Source of the DNA: CAYWXK01 sp964462515
GTDB lineage: Bacteria > Planctomycetota > Phycisphaerae > Sedimentisphaerales > Anaerobacaceae
DNA: 64,000 nucleotides
Reading direction: 5' to 3'
Assembly (NCBI GenBank): GCA_964462515.1
Contig: CAYWXK010000013.1
Span: 1-64,000 of the forward strand
The notes under the pieces are model-generated. The model was given only the letters and a program-made list of their open reading frames with translations, did not search any database and was not told the DNA's origin. Below are positions 26,447-33,757 of the stretch, piece after piece (within the stretch, counting starts at the first letter, position 1; each line of letters opens with the position of its first letter). A program made the position numbers and the translations under genes.

Positions 26447-26475
26447 TTGGTAGAATTTTTGTGGTAGAATATAAT
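26447..26475 (+). promoter_or_regulatory. Predicted sigma70-type promoter
   Basis: TTGGTA (26447-26452), a 17-nt spacer and TATAAT (26470-26475) lie 41 nt before the beta-helix gene. TGGTAGAAT is directly repeated at 26448 and 26462, overlapping both hexamers. Confidence 0.6.
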
Positions 26476-26516
26476 AAAATAACGTTATAGGAGATTGGAG
26501 GTTATAGGGAAAGAAT

Positions 26517-29297
26517 ATGAAAAAATTTATTTTTACCTTTGCATTTGTGCTGGCGGTAGTGGTCTATCCGGCCAGGAGTCGAGCGAAGGTTTGGACGGTT
26601 AATTGCAATGGCGGTGCGAACTTCACTAAAATCCAGGATGCGATAAACGCCTCCTCGAATGGTGACACTATCTTGGTTACGCCTTGCACTTACACTCAGA
26701 ACCTTGTTTTCAATGGCAGGGCCGTTACTATTACCAGCACGGACCCGAACAATCCAACTGTTGTGGCGACAACGATTATTACCGTCAGCTCCGGCGACAG
26801 CGTGAAGTTTGATTTCGGCGAAGGTAGTAATTCTGTGCTCACCGGTTTTACCATCACCGGAGGAGGTATCAATTGTTACGGCAGCTCGCCGACAATTTCC
26901 AAGAACGTTATCAAAAATTGTCCGGGCGAGGGTATTTATGGGCAAAGCGCTGCTGCCCCTATTATTTCGGACAATAAGATAAGACTGAATGGCGGGGCAG
27001 GCATATATTCTTGCAACGGGCTCATCATCGGCAACAGTATATCGCACAACAATGGAGGTATATCAGAGTGTCAAAACCAGAATAGCAGGATAATCGACAA
27101 TATTATTTCAGACAACTCCCGGACTACCGGCGGTTCTGGAGGCGGCTTGTATCTTTGTCACGGTGAAATCTCCGGTAACGAAATCAAAAATAATTATGCT
27201 TCTTTTTATGGGGGCGGATTATATGGTTGTAACGGCAATATCAGCGGTAATATTATCGCCGGGAACATAGCCAATTCTGCGGGCGGCGGTCTGTTTAGTT
27301 GTCAGGGTGACATCAGTCATAATATTATTTCGGGAAATATCAGCTTCGACGGCGGAGGGCTTTATGGGTGCAACGGCTATATATATAACAACACTATTGT
27401 GGGCAACAGGGCGGTTTACGGCGGTGCAATCCGTGACTGCACCGGATATGTGTGGAATAATATAATAGCCTTCAACGAAATATTCGTTGGGGGTGAGGCA
27501 GCCGGCATTTACGGCTTTTGCAATAATTCATTCAATGATTTCTGGAACCAGGGCGGCAACTTTGGTAGTGGCGCATCTCGCGGCCAGGGCGATATTGTCG
27601 AGAATCCGCTTTTTATAGTTAATGGCTGGTGGGATAATAGAGGCACTCCGGACCCAAGTGACGACGTTTGGCATGATGGTGATTACCACGTTAAATCCGC
27701 AGTGGGAAGATGGAATCCTAACCCGCCTTCGGTAGGCTGGATTAAGGATGATGTAAACAGCCCCTGTATTGACGCTGGTTACCCCGCTTCGGATTGGACT
27801 GAGGAATTGTGGCCGCACGGCCGGCGGATAAATCAGGGTGTTTATGGCGGAACGCCCGAAGCGAGTATGTCTGCAAATAAAGTTGGCAACGCTGCCGACA
27901 TAGATGACGATGGGTGGATTGATTACAACGATTTGATGCTTGTAGCCCAGATGTGGTTATCTGATGAGAAGCCGTTGGCTGAAGACATCGACAGAGATGT
28001 AGCGGTGGATTTTCAGGATTTTGCTGTTCTTTGTGCCAACTGGAAGCCGCAGACGCCGCCAACGCCGAATCCTATGACGTGGGCGACTCCGCCTTATGCG
28101 ACATCATCTTCTTCGATTGCGATGGTGGCTACGACAGCTACAACAACCGATGGCAGCGGCGTGGAGTATTATTTTGAGGATGTCAATCATCCACAGCACA
28201 ATAGCGGCTGGGTTTCGTTTGGGGTTGGTGTGCAGGCGATGTGGGAAGATACGGGCCTGACTGCTAACACTAAATACTGGTACAGGGTGAAGACCCGCAA
28301 TAAGGGTAATCTTTTGGAGACCGATTGGTCTATTGTTGCCTCTGCAACGACACCCGGGCCGCCAACGCCTAACCCTATGACCTGGGCGACGCCGCCTTAT
28401 GCAACGTCAGATACTTCTATTGCAATGGTGGCTACGACTGCTACATCGACCGATGGAAGCGGTGTGGAGTATTATTTTGAGGACGTTAATCATCCGCAAC
28501 ACAATAGCGGATGGATTTCGTTTGGAGTGGGTGTGCAGGCGAGGTGGGAGGATACGGGCTTAACTGCTAACACTAAATACTGGTACAGGGTGAAGGCACG
28601 CAATAAGACCAATCATCTGGAGACCGGCTGGTCTAATGTTGCCTCTGCAACGACACCGAGGCCGCCGACGCCCGACCCTATGACCTGGGCGACTCTGCCT
28701 AGAGCGACATCATCTTCTTCGATTGAGATGGTTGCTACGACGGCTACAACGACCGATGGCAGCGGCGTGGATTATTATTTTGAGGATGTCAATCATCTGC
28801 AGCATAATAGCGGCTGGATTTCGTTTGGAGTGGGTGTGCAGGCGCTGTGGGAGGATACAGGCCTGACTTCAAGCACTAAATACTGGTATAGAGTGAAGGC
28901 CCGCAATAAGGGTAATCGTCTGGAGACCGCATGGTCTATTGTTGCTTACGCAACGACTTCTGGCGTAGATGTTACGGCTCCGACGCCTAATCCGATGGAC
29001 TGGGCTCCTGATGGCGAGCCGAAGGAAATCTATGGAGGTGGTGGAACCTGGGACTACTATGCTACAATGACAGCGGTAGAAGCCACCGATGCGAGCGGAG
29101 TTGTAGAGTATTACTTCCAATGCACCACTGATGGCCGATACTCCAGCCCCGGCTGGCTTTCATTTGAGCCAGGCGAGCCCTGCACATACAACGTCCTGGT
29201 TGGCCAGAAAAACCGGCACTTTTATTTCCGCGTTAAGGCGCGCGACCTGTATGGTAATGAGACGGACTTTTCGGAAGCACTGCCAGCCGACCCTTAA
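26517..29297 (+). CDS. Secreted beta-helix protein with dockerin-like and fibronectin-like repeats
   Basis: 926 aa. A signal peptide (about residues 1-23, ending ARSRA) is followed by a right-handed parallel beta-helix with many GGGLYGCNGxISGNxI turns (about 30-330), of pectate-lyase-like type. Next is a spacer with DYHVKSAVGRW and SPCIDAGYPASDW, then a dockerin-like calcium pair IDDDGWIDYNDL and IDRDVAVDFQDF (about 460-500). Three nearly identical 101-residue modules, each with PMTWATPPYATS, DGSGVEYYFEDVNH and WYRVKARNK, and a diverged fourth complete the protein. It is probably anchored or assembled on the cell surface and may bind or cleave polysaccharide; no catalytic residues could be assigned. 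Confidence 0.85.
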   Translation: MKKFIFTFAFVLAVVVYPARSRAKVWTVNCNGGANFTKIQDAINASSNGDTILVTPCTYTQNLVFNGRAVTITSTDPNNPTVVATTIITVSSGDSVKFDFGEGSNSVLTGFTITGGGINCYGSSPTISKNVIKNCPGEGIYGQSAAAPIISDNKIRLNGGAGIYSCNGLIIGNSISHNNGGISECQNQNSRIIDNIISDNSRTTGGSGGGLYLCHGEISGNEIKNNYASFYGGGLYGCNGNISGNIIAGNIANSAGGGLFSCQGDISHNIISGNISFDGGGLYGCNGYIYNNTIVGNRAVYGGAIRDCTGYVWNNIIAFNEIFVGGEAAGIYGFCNNSFNDFWNQGGNFGSGASRGQGDIVENPLFIVNGWWDNRGTPDPSDDVWHDGDYHVKSAVGRWNPNPPSVGWIKDDVNSPCIDAGYPASDWTEELWPHGRRINQGVYGGTPEASMSANKVGNAADIDDDGWIDYNDLMLVAQMWLSDEKPLAEDIDRDVAVDFQDFAVLCANWKPQTPPTPNPMTWATPPYATSSSSIAMVATTATTTDGSGVEYYFEDVNHPQHNSGWVSFGVGVQAMWEDTGLTANTKYWYRVKTRNKGNLLETDWSIVASATTPGPPTPNPMTWATPPYATSDTSIAMVATTATSTDGSGVEYYFEDVNHPQHNSGWISFGVGVQARWEDTGLTANTKYWYRVKARNKTNHLETGWSNVASATTPRPPTPDPMTWATLPRATSSSSIEMVATTATTTDGSGVDYYFEDVNHLQHNSGWISFGVGVQALWEDTGLTSSTKYWYRVKARNKGNRLETAWSIVAYATTSGVDVTAPTPNPMDWAPDGEPKEIYGGGGTWDYYATMTAVEATDASGVVEYYFQCTTDGRYSSPGWLSFEPGEPCTYNVLVGQKNRHFYFRVKARDLYGNETDFSEALPADP
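28061..28969 (+). repeat. Three tandem 303-bp coding repeats
   Basis: CCTATGACGTGGGCGAC-type openings occur at 28071, 28374 and 28677, a period of exactly 303 bp (101 codons). The copies are highly alike at DNA level and differ by scattered single changes. A fourth, diverged unit starts near 28975. Confidence 0.9.
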
Positions 29298-29406
29298 CAA
29301 CAAAAAAATTGCCTGCGGGCTTGACAAGGGGCGGACAATTTCCTATTGACTATCGCATATCGGACGCAATAATTGTGCGCAAATAGTCTAAAAAAGGAGA
29401 TTTGTT

Positions 29407-29589
29407 ATGAGAGTGAGTATCGAGGATACCTGCACTGCCTGCGGGCTTTGCTGCGATACCTGTCCTGAGGTTTTTGAGATGGGCGAGGACAGGGCACAGG
29501 TCATCGTTGTTGAGGTTCCTGCCGAATATGAGGACGCCGTTCAGCAGGCCGCCGATGAATGTCCCGTCGAGTCGATTATAGTGGAATAG
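29407..29589 (+). CDS. Ferredoxin, single 4Fe-4S type
   Basis: 60 aa acidic electron carrier. The cluster motif CTACGLCCDTCP supplies Cys9, Cys12 and Cys15, with Cys19, and the remote Cys52 in ECPVESI completes the site, as in single-cluster bacterial ferredoxins; the second CxxCxxC set of 2[4Fe-4S] ferredoxins is missing. The centre (VFEMGEDRAQVIVVEVPAEY) is typical of the Thermotoga/Desulfovibrio type. AAGGAG lies 7-12 nt before the ATG. It stands alone; the partner enzyme cannot be told from neighbours, which are proC and a beta-helix protein. Confidence 0.92.
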   Translation: MRVSIEDTCTACGLCCDTCPEVFEMGEDRAQVIVVEVPAEYEDAVQQAADECPVESIIVE

Positions 29590-29640
29590 GGTATAACAGA
29601 TAAAGGACAGAAGTTAGCCTGTCTTTATCAGGCGGACTAA

Positions 29641-29760
29641 CCCCGCACCAATGGTTCGACAAGCTCACCATCCCGAGCGGAGTCGAGGGATGGTTCGCCC
29701 AAAGTCGCAAATGTCCGGTCTTTTACAAGAAATGCCCACTACGATTCAATTGGTGCGGGG
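29641..29760. repeat. Long CCCCGCACC-type element carrying a nested insertion
   Basis: The ends CCCCGCACCAATGG and CAATTGGTGCGGGG enclose an interior that, in reverse complement, matches the elements at 33673 and 35764 (GACCGGACATTT, CGACTTTGG). A 39-nt piece at 29659-29697 is absent from those copies and is flanked by GGTTCG at 29653-29658 and 29692-29697. The element's right end touches the proC stop codon (29761-29763). Confidence 0.85.
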
Positions 29761-30600
29761 TCAACTATTGCCGTAAGGCATGGACAAGCCCACTTTTGAA
29801 AGCTCGCGACTTCTATCGCAGGCACTTTTGATAGCTGCTGCTACCAGAGGGCCGAATTTGCCTTCCGCGAGGATTTTTAGTGCGGCTTCGGTTGTTCCGC
29901 CGGGCGAGGTAACCTTTTGTCGAAGAATGGCAGGGCCTTCATTATTTTTGGCCGCCTCAACTGCAAGCATACCGGCGCCCTTTGCAGTTTGCAGAACCAG
30001 CTCTTTCGCTACCTCCTCCGATAAGCCCATCTCAACACCCACCTTTATCATTTCTTCCATCAGAAGAAAATAATAAGCAGGCCCGCTGCCGCTTATTGCT
30101 GTTACCGCATCGAGCAAATCTTCGTCACTCACAACAACGGCCTTTCCGACCGATGAGAAAATCAACTTGGCTTTTTCGAGCATCGACTTTGCCTTCTGAT
30201 TGGCGAATAGCGCACTTACTCCCTGGCCGATAAGAGCAGGAGTATTAGGCATAACGCGAACTATCGGGATGTCGCCGAGGACAGCAGCGATGGCGGCGAC
30301 TCGCCTTCCTGCGACGATGGAAATGATAAGGGCATCTTTTTTGACTGCGCCTTTTATGCTATTGAGTGCGTCAGTTAGGTTCTGAGGCTTAATGCTTAAA
30401 ACGAGGGTTTCAACCTTTGCAGCCAGTTCGGCGTTAGTGGTTGCAGGAGTAACATTATATTTTTGGGCGATGAATTTGAGGCGGTCTGGTTTGATGTCGC
30501 TTATAAAGATATTTTTAGGTTCATAGAGCCTTGCCGTTATTATGCCCTTTATGAGGGCTTCCGCCATATTCCCGCTTCCTACAAAGCCGATTGTGTCCAT
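29761..30600 (-). CDS. proC: Pyrroline-5-carboxylate reductase
   Basis: 279 aa. ProC reduces pyrroline-5-carboxylate to proline with NAD(P)H, the last step of proline synthesis. The Rossmann motif is IGFVGSGNMAEALIKGI, followed by VLSIKPQNL, MPNTPALIGQGVSALFAN, the catalytic-site helix AISGSGPAYYFLLMEEMI and the signature VTSPGGTTEAALKILAEG. The usual dimer-interface C-terminal helix (VAAAIKSACDRSRELS) is present. It is transcribed toward the ferredoxin gene, and the convergent gap is almost filled by the palindromic element at 29641-29760. No proA or proB is nearby. Confidence 0.94.
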   Translation of the reverse strand: MDTIGFVGSGNMAEALIKGIITARLYEPKNIFISDIKPDRLKFIAQKYNVTPATTNAELAAKVETLVLSIKPQNLTDALNSIKGAVKKDALIISIVAGRRVAAIAAVLGDIPIVRVMPNTPALIGQGVSALFANQKAKSMLEKAKLIFSSVGKAVVVSDEDLLDAVTAISGSGPAYYFLLMEEMIKVGVEMGLSEEVAKELVLQTAKGAGMLAVEAAKNNEGPAILRQKVTSPGGTTEAALKILAEGKFGPLVAAAIKSACDRSRELSKVGLSMPYGNS

Positions 30601-30693
30601 TCTCTTTACTCCTTGTAAAACAGGAATTGAGAGCTATAATCGTAACTGAGAGTTTATCTGCACTAAATATAAGGTTGGTTATGGAGAAACACA

Positions 30694-31218
30694 ATGCAAA
30701 AGCAAGTTAAGTTCGACCAGGCTATAAAAACCAAATACCCCGAGCAAGTCGTAATTGCCATTGCGAAAGACAAGAAGGGTAAGGCCAATCCCGTTACACT
30801 CGGCTGGACAATGATAGCTTCATACCAGCCGCCGATGATGGCGATAGCGGTGGCCAAGACGCATTATTCGATTAAAACTATCAGACACTCGAAATGCTTT
30901 ACCATTGCGTTTCCATCGGCACAGATGGCTGAGGCGGCTTTGTTTTTCGGCTCAAGGTCCGGCCGGGACGCCGACAAATTCGCTGAATTCAATGCGCAGC
31001 ATGGCCGAGTCCATTGTAAAACGTCGCCTGCCAAAAAAATCGACTCGGTACTTTTAGCTGACGCAGTAGCTAATTTTGAATGCACGCTCGAATCGCAGAC
31101 CTCTGTCGGCGACCACATCATTTTTGTCGGCAGGATAGTTGCATCGCACGTCAACACCAGGCCGAAAAAGCGGCTCTATACTGTTGCTTCAGGGCACAAA
31201 TTAGGGTCAGTTTCATAA
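30694..31218 (+). CDS. Flavin reductase-like domain protein
   Basis: 174 aa of the FMN-binding split-barrel (flavin reductase-like) family. The sequence VVIAIAKDKKGKANPVTLGWTMIASYQPPMMAIAV carries the flavin-phosphate-binding strand and T/S-rich loop, then HYSIKTIRHSKCFTIAFPS, the ANFECTLESQTSVGDHIIFVGRIVA segment and a short C-terminus. Members reduce free FMN or act as FMN-dependent oxidoreductases. It is divergent from proC and lies 44 nt before the ECF sigma gene, but nothing shows that they act together. The ATG follows GGAG at good spacing. Confidence 0.82.
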   Translation: MQKQVKFDQAIKTKYPEQVVIAIAKDKKGKANPVTLGWTMIASYQPPMMAIAVAKTHYSIKTIRHSKCFTIAFPSAQMAEAALFFGSRSGRDADKFAEFNAQHGRVHCKTSPAKKIDSVLLADAVANFECTLESQTSVGDHIIFVGRIVASHVNTRPKKRLYTVASGHKLGSVS

Positions 31219-31262
31219 AATGATGGAACTTTTTTGATGCTTTGTCCGACTTCTATTGTGCA

Positions 31263-31820
31263 ATGACGACAAAACGACCAGAGCAGATTTACGATGAGCT
31301 GCTTGTGCTAAAAAGCCAGCAGGGCAGCAAGGACGCCTTCAGTGAGCTTGTCGAAAGATGGCAAAAGCGTCTATGGCATTACGCCTTGCAGATGACCAGG
31401 TCTGAATCGGCTGCCTGGGATGTTGTTCAGGAGACGTGGGTTGCAATTATCAAGGGGCTGTCGAAACTGCAAGATGCAACCCTGTTTTCTTGCTGGACAT
31501 TCAGCATATTGAACAATAAATGTGCGGATTGGGTGCGTAAGCAGCAGTTGCAATCGCAGCTAAATAGTCGCCTGGCAACCCAAACCCAAAACTATTCAGG
31601 CAAAGAACAAGTTAGTAATGAAAAAACTGAATCTCTGGAGGCAGCGATTGAAAAACTTCCGACAGACCAGAGAGCACTACTTTCGCTGCGATACCAGCAG
31701 GGCTTTGATATCAGCGAGATTGCAGAAATCCTTGCTATTCCCGAAGGCACAGTGAAATCCCGCCTTCACCGCACGCTCGCCGAGCTGCGAGAGATTATGG
31801 GAGCAAACCAAAATGGATGA
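31263..31820 (+). CDS. ECF-type RNA polymerase sigma factor
   Basis: 185 aa from the ATG at 31263; an in-frame TTG at 31242 is possible. Region 2 is seen in DAFSELVERWQKRLWHYALQMTRSESAAWDVVQETWVAIIKGLSKL, region 4 in IEKLPTDQRALLSLRYQQGFDISEIAEILAIPEGTVKSRLHRTLAELR. No region 1.1 or 3. ECF factors redirect RNA polymerase to stress or envelope genes and are usually held by a membrane anti-sigma factor encoded next. Here the stop overlaps the next gene by 8 nt, so the small membrane protein there is the likely regulator. Confidence 0.9.
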   Translation: MTTKRPEQIYDELLVLKSQQGSKDAFSELVERWQKRLWHYALQMTRSESAAWDVVQETWVAIIKGLSKLQDATLFSCWTFSILNNKCADWVRKQQLQSQLNSRLATQTQNYSGKEQVSNEKTESLEAAIEKLPTDQRALLSLRYQQGFDISEIAEILAIPEGTVKSRLHRTLAELREIMGANQNG

Positions 31821-32202
31821 ACTGGAAAAGACAATACAGGTAACCTTAAGTCAGACCGGTAAGTTTGACGCCGGCAAAGCAGAAACTCTAAGAAAGGAGA
31901 TAGTACAAATGTTCGAAGGCAAATTGAAAAAGGTCAAGCTCTTGACGTGGGCATTCCTGCTAATAGATGTGATAATAATAGCTGGTGGGATAATTGGCCT
32001 GCTTGTTAATTTGCTCATAACTAAAAACACCAACGCAATGATTATTTCAGCAGTTGTAGTGCTGATTGCCCACGAAGGCACGGTATTAATAAAACTTTGG
32101 TACTGGGTCCTCAACACTAAATACGGCGTGCTTAAGGAGCTAAAGCAGCTTCAGCTTCAAATTGCAGAGCTTAAAGGCAAGACCCCTCCTGCCGAAAATT
32201 AG
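31813..32202 (+). CDS. Small membrane protein coupled to the ECF sigma factor
   Basis: 129 aa. An N-terminal cytosolic part (DELEKTIQVTLSQTGKFDAGKAETLRKEIVQMFEGKLKKVK in two stretches) precedes two hydrophobic segments, about residues 40-63 (LLTWAFLLIDVIIIAGGIIG) and 78-100 (AMIISAVVVLIAHEGTVLI), and a charged C-terminal helix. It overlaps the sigma gene by 8 nt, the arrangement of an anti-sigma factor. No HxxxCxxC zinc motif is visible. A related small family follows ECF genes in other Phycisphaerae as far as I recall. Role as anti-sigma factor is inferred from position only. Confidence 0.6.
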   Translation: MDELEKTIQVTLSQTGKFDAGKAETLRKEIVQMFEGKLKKVKLLTWAFLLIDVIIIAGGIIGLLVNLLITKNTNAMIISAVVVLIAHEGTVLIKLWYWVLNTKYGVLKELKQLQLQIAELKGKTPPAEN

Positions 32203-32290
32203 TTGGCTGATGGCTCAAACTACTCTATACTCAGGCCAAAATTCTTAATGGCTCTTGACAAATAAAAGCACTTGTTAAGGAGTATGCCCG

Positions 32291-33667
32291 ATGAAAGGAT
32301 TGATTAACTGGTTAATTGTAGTAGCTGTAGGCTTTGTTCTGATGGCTTTTTCTTATTTTAATTATCAGCACCAGCCAGGCTCTAATCCGTGGAAATATGC
32401 CTTTATGTATATAGGAAAGGCCGACCCAAATTTGGAAGCCGAGGGGTTTGAATACGTCAAAAGACCAATCCGTCTTTTGCCGATGTCGGGCCGGGCGCAG
32501 AATTTTATGGCGCTGGCTCGCAGTTTCGGTCCTCATATTGAGCAATCTTATCGTGTTATGTATCAGGAAAGACTCATTCTGTATCCTGACATTGCTTCGG
32601 ATTTCACAAATCAGATGCTTGAATGGGGGCGTTTTCCTTCGCCCGATGCCAACGAGGTGCTCGCCGGCTACTGCATAAAGAATAAAGATAATGTTACCGT
32701 TAATGGCCACAAATTTGGCGTGGTGGGACAATTTAAGAAGGATGTTCGGCTCTTTATAGACAGCTACCTTTTTAACGATAGTTCGGCAGCAGGTGAATTG
32801 TTTAATCCCCAAAATGAAGGCGTCCAGAATGCCTATATCCTTCAATTGCCAAAAGAGAAATTGAGTGATTTAAAAGTTCAAGAACAACTTAAAAAGGCAT
32901 TTCCAGAGTCGCAGTTTGTCGCGTATGCCCCGCTGATTCGGACAGAGCGGGTCCCCTTTTTTCTCTATATTCTGGGAATGGCGATTCTTTTTATGGGTGG
33001 TTCTGTTTTTCTTTTTAAGGTCTATTGTTTTCTGTCTGAAAGGATTGTCAATAATTGGCTTCGTTTGCCTTTACTGGAGATTAGCAAATACAAGCGTCTT
33101 TTCCTTGCTTTGCATTTTATTTACTTTGGAGTCGCTATTTTGTTTATCCTCGTGGCTTATTGTCTGCCGGAGCTTCAGGCCTGCTTATTAGCAGGGATAA
33201 AGTCCCAGGTAACGGGTGGTTCAGGCCCTCTTGCTGTAGCAGGCAGGGCCTATATGAGCAAAAATATCCTGAGAGCTGCTGTAACTACATTTGCAATTAA
33301 CTTTTTCCTCGGTTCTGTGGCTTATATAACTATCCCATCAGTAATCATTCCGGGTGTGGGTGTTTTGGCCGCAACTTTCAGGGCTATGGCGTGGGGGCTG
33401 CTATTAGCTCCAACTTTTGATACGCTGTCCGGAGCGATGCTGCCGCATAGCTTAACCATATTGCTCGAAGGCGAAGGATATGTTGTAGCTTCGTTCTTTG
33501 GCCTGCTTGTTTTGGTTTATCTTTTCCGCAAGGCCGAAGGCCCAAGCATACCAGGCCGATATGGCAAAGCACTGCTAATGAATCTTAGAGGTAATGTGCT
33601 TGTGGCAATTGTCCTTGCGATAGCGGCGATTTACGAGGCGATTGAAGTTATATTGAGCATGCTATAA
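32291..33667 (+). CDS. Membrane protein: MacB-like periplasmic part plus SpoIIM-like domain
   Basis: 458 aa. One N-terminal membrane helix is followed by an extracytoplasmic region of about 200 residues resembling the periplasmic core domain of MacB/FtsX-type permeases (MLEWGRFPSPDANEVLAGYC, VTVNGHKFGVVGQF). The C-terminal half has several membrane helices and resembles the SpoIIM family: FAINFFLGSVAYITIPSVIIPGVGVLAATFRAMAWGLLLAP in sections, then LTILLEGEGYVVASF. No ATPase is adjacent. It starts 88 nt after the small membrane protein and may be part of the same ECF-linked group. Domain names are by pattern; function is unknown. Confidence 0.6.
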   Translation: MKGLINWLIVVAVGFVLMAFSYFNYQHQPGSNPWKYAFMYIGKADPNLEAEGFEYVKRPIRLLPMSGRAQNFMALARSFGPHIEQSYRVMYQERLILYPDIASDFTNQMLEWGRFPSPDANEVLAGYCIKNKDNVTVNGHKFGVVGQFKKDVRLFIDSYLFNDSSAAGELFNPQNEGVQNAYILQLPKEKLSDLKVQEQLKKAFPESQFVAYAPLIRTERVPFFLYILGMAILFMGGSVFLFKVYCFLSERIVNNWLRLPLLEISKYKRLFLALHFIYFGVAILFILVAYCLPELQACLLAGIKSQVTGGSGPLAVAGRAYMSKNILRAAVTTFAINFFLGSVAYITIPSVIIPGVGVLAATFRAMAWGLLLAPTFDTLSGAMLPHSLTILLEGEGYVVASFFGLLVLVYLFRKAEGPSIPGRYGKALLMNLRGNVLVAIVLAIAAIYEAIEVILSML

Positions 33668-33672
33668 ATTAG

Positions 33673-33752
33673 CCCGCACCAATTGAACGGTAACGAGCGT
33701 TTTTTGCAAGAAACTGGATGGCCTCAATTTTGGGCGAACAATTGGTGCGGGG
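33673..33752. repeat. Long CCCCGCACC-type palindromic element
   Basis: CCCGCACCAATTG and CAATTGGTGCGGGG are perfect inverted ends of an 80-bp element. It occupies nearly all of the 90-nt gap between two convergent genes, starting 6 nt after one stop and ending 5 nt before the other. A T-run within the element suggests it could stop transcription in at least one direction. Confidence 0.85.
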
Positions 33753-33757
33753 TAAGA

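Noticed and set aside
28061..28969. CRISPR-like periodicity
   Set aside because: The repeat unit is 303 bp of continuous coding sequence with no spacers.
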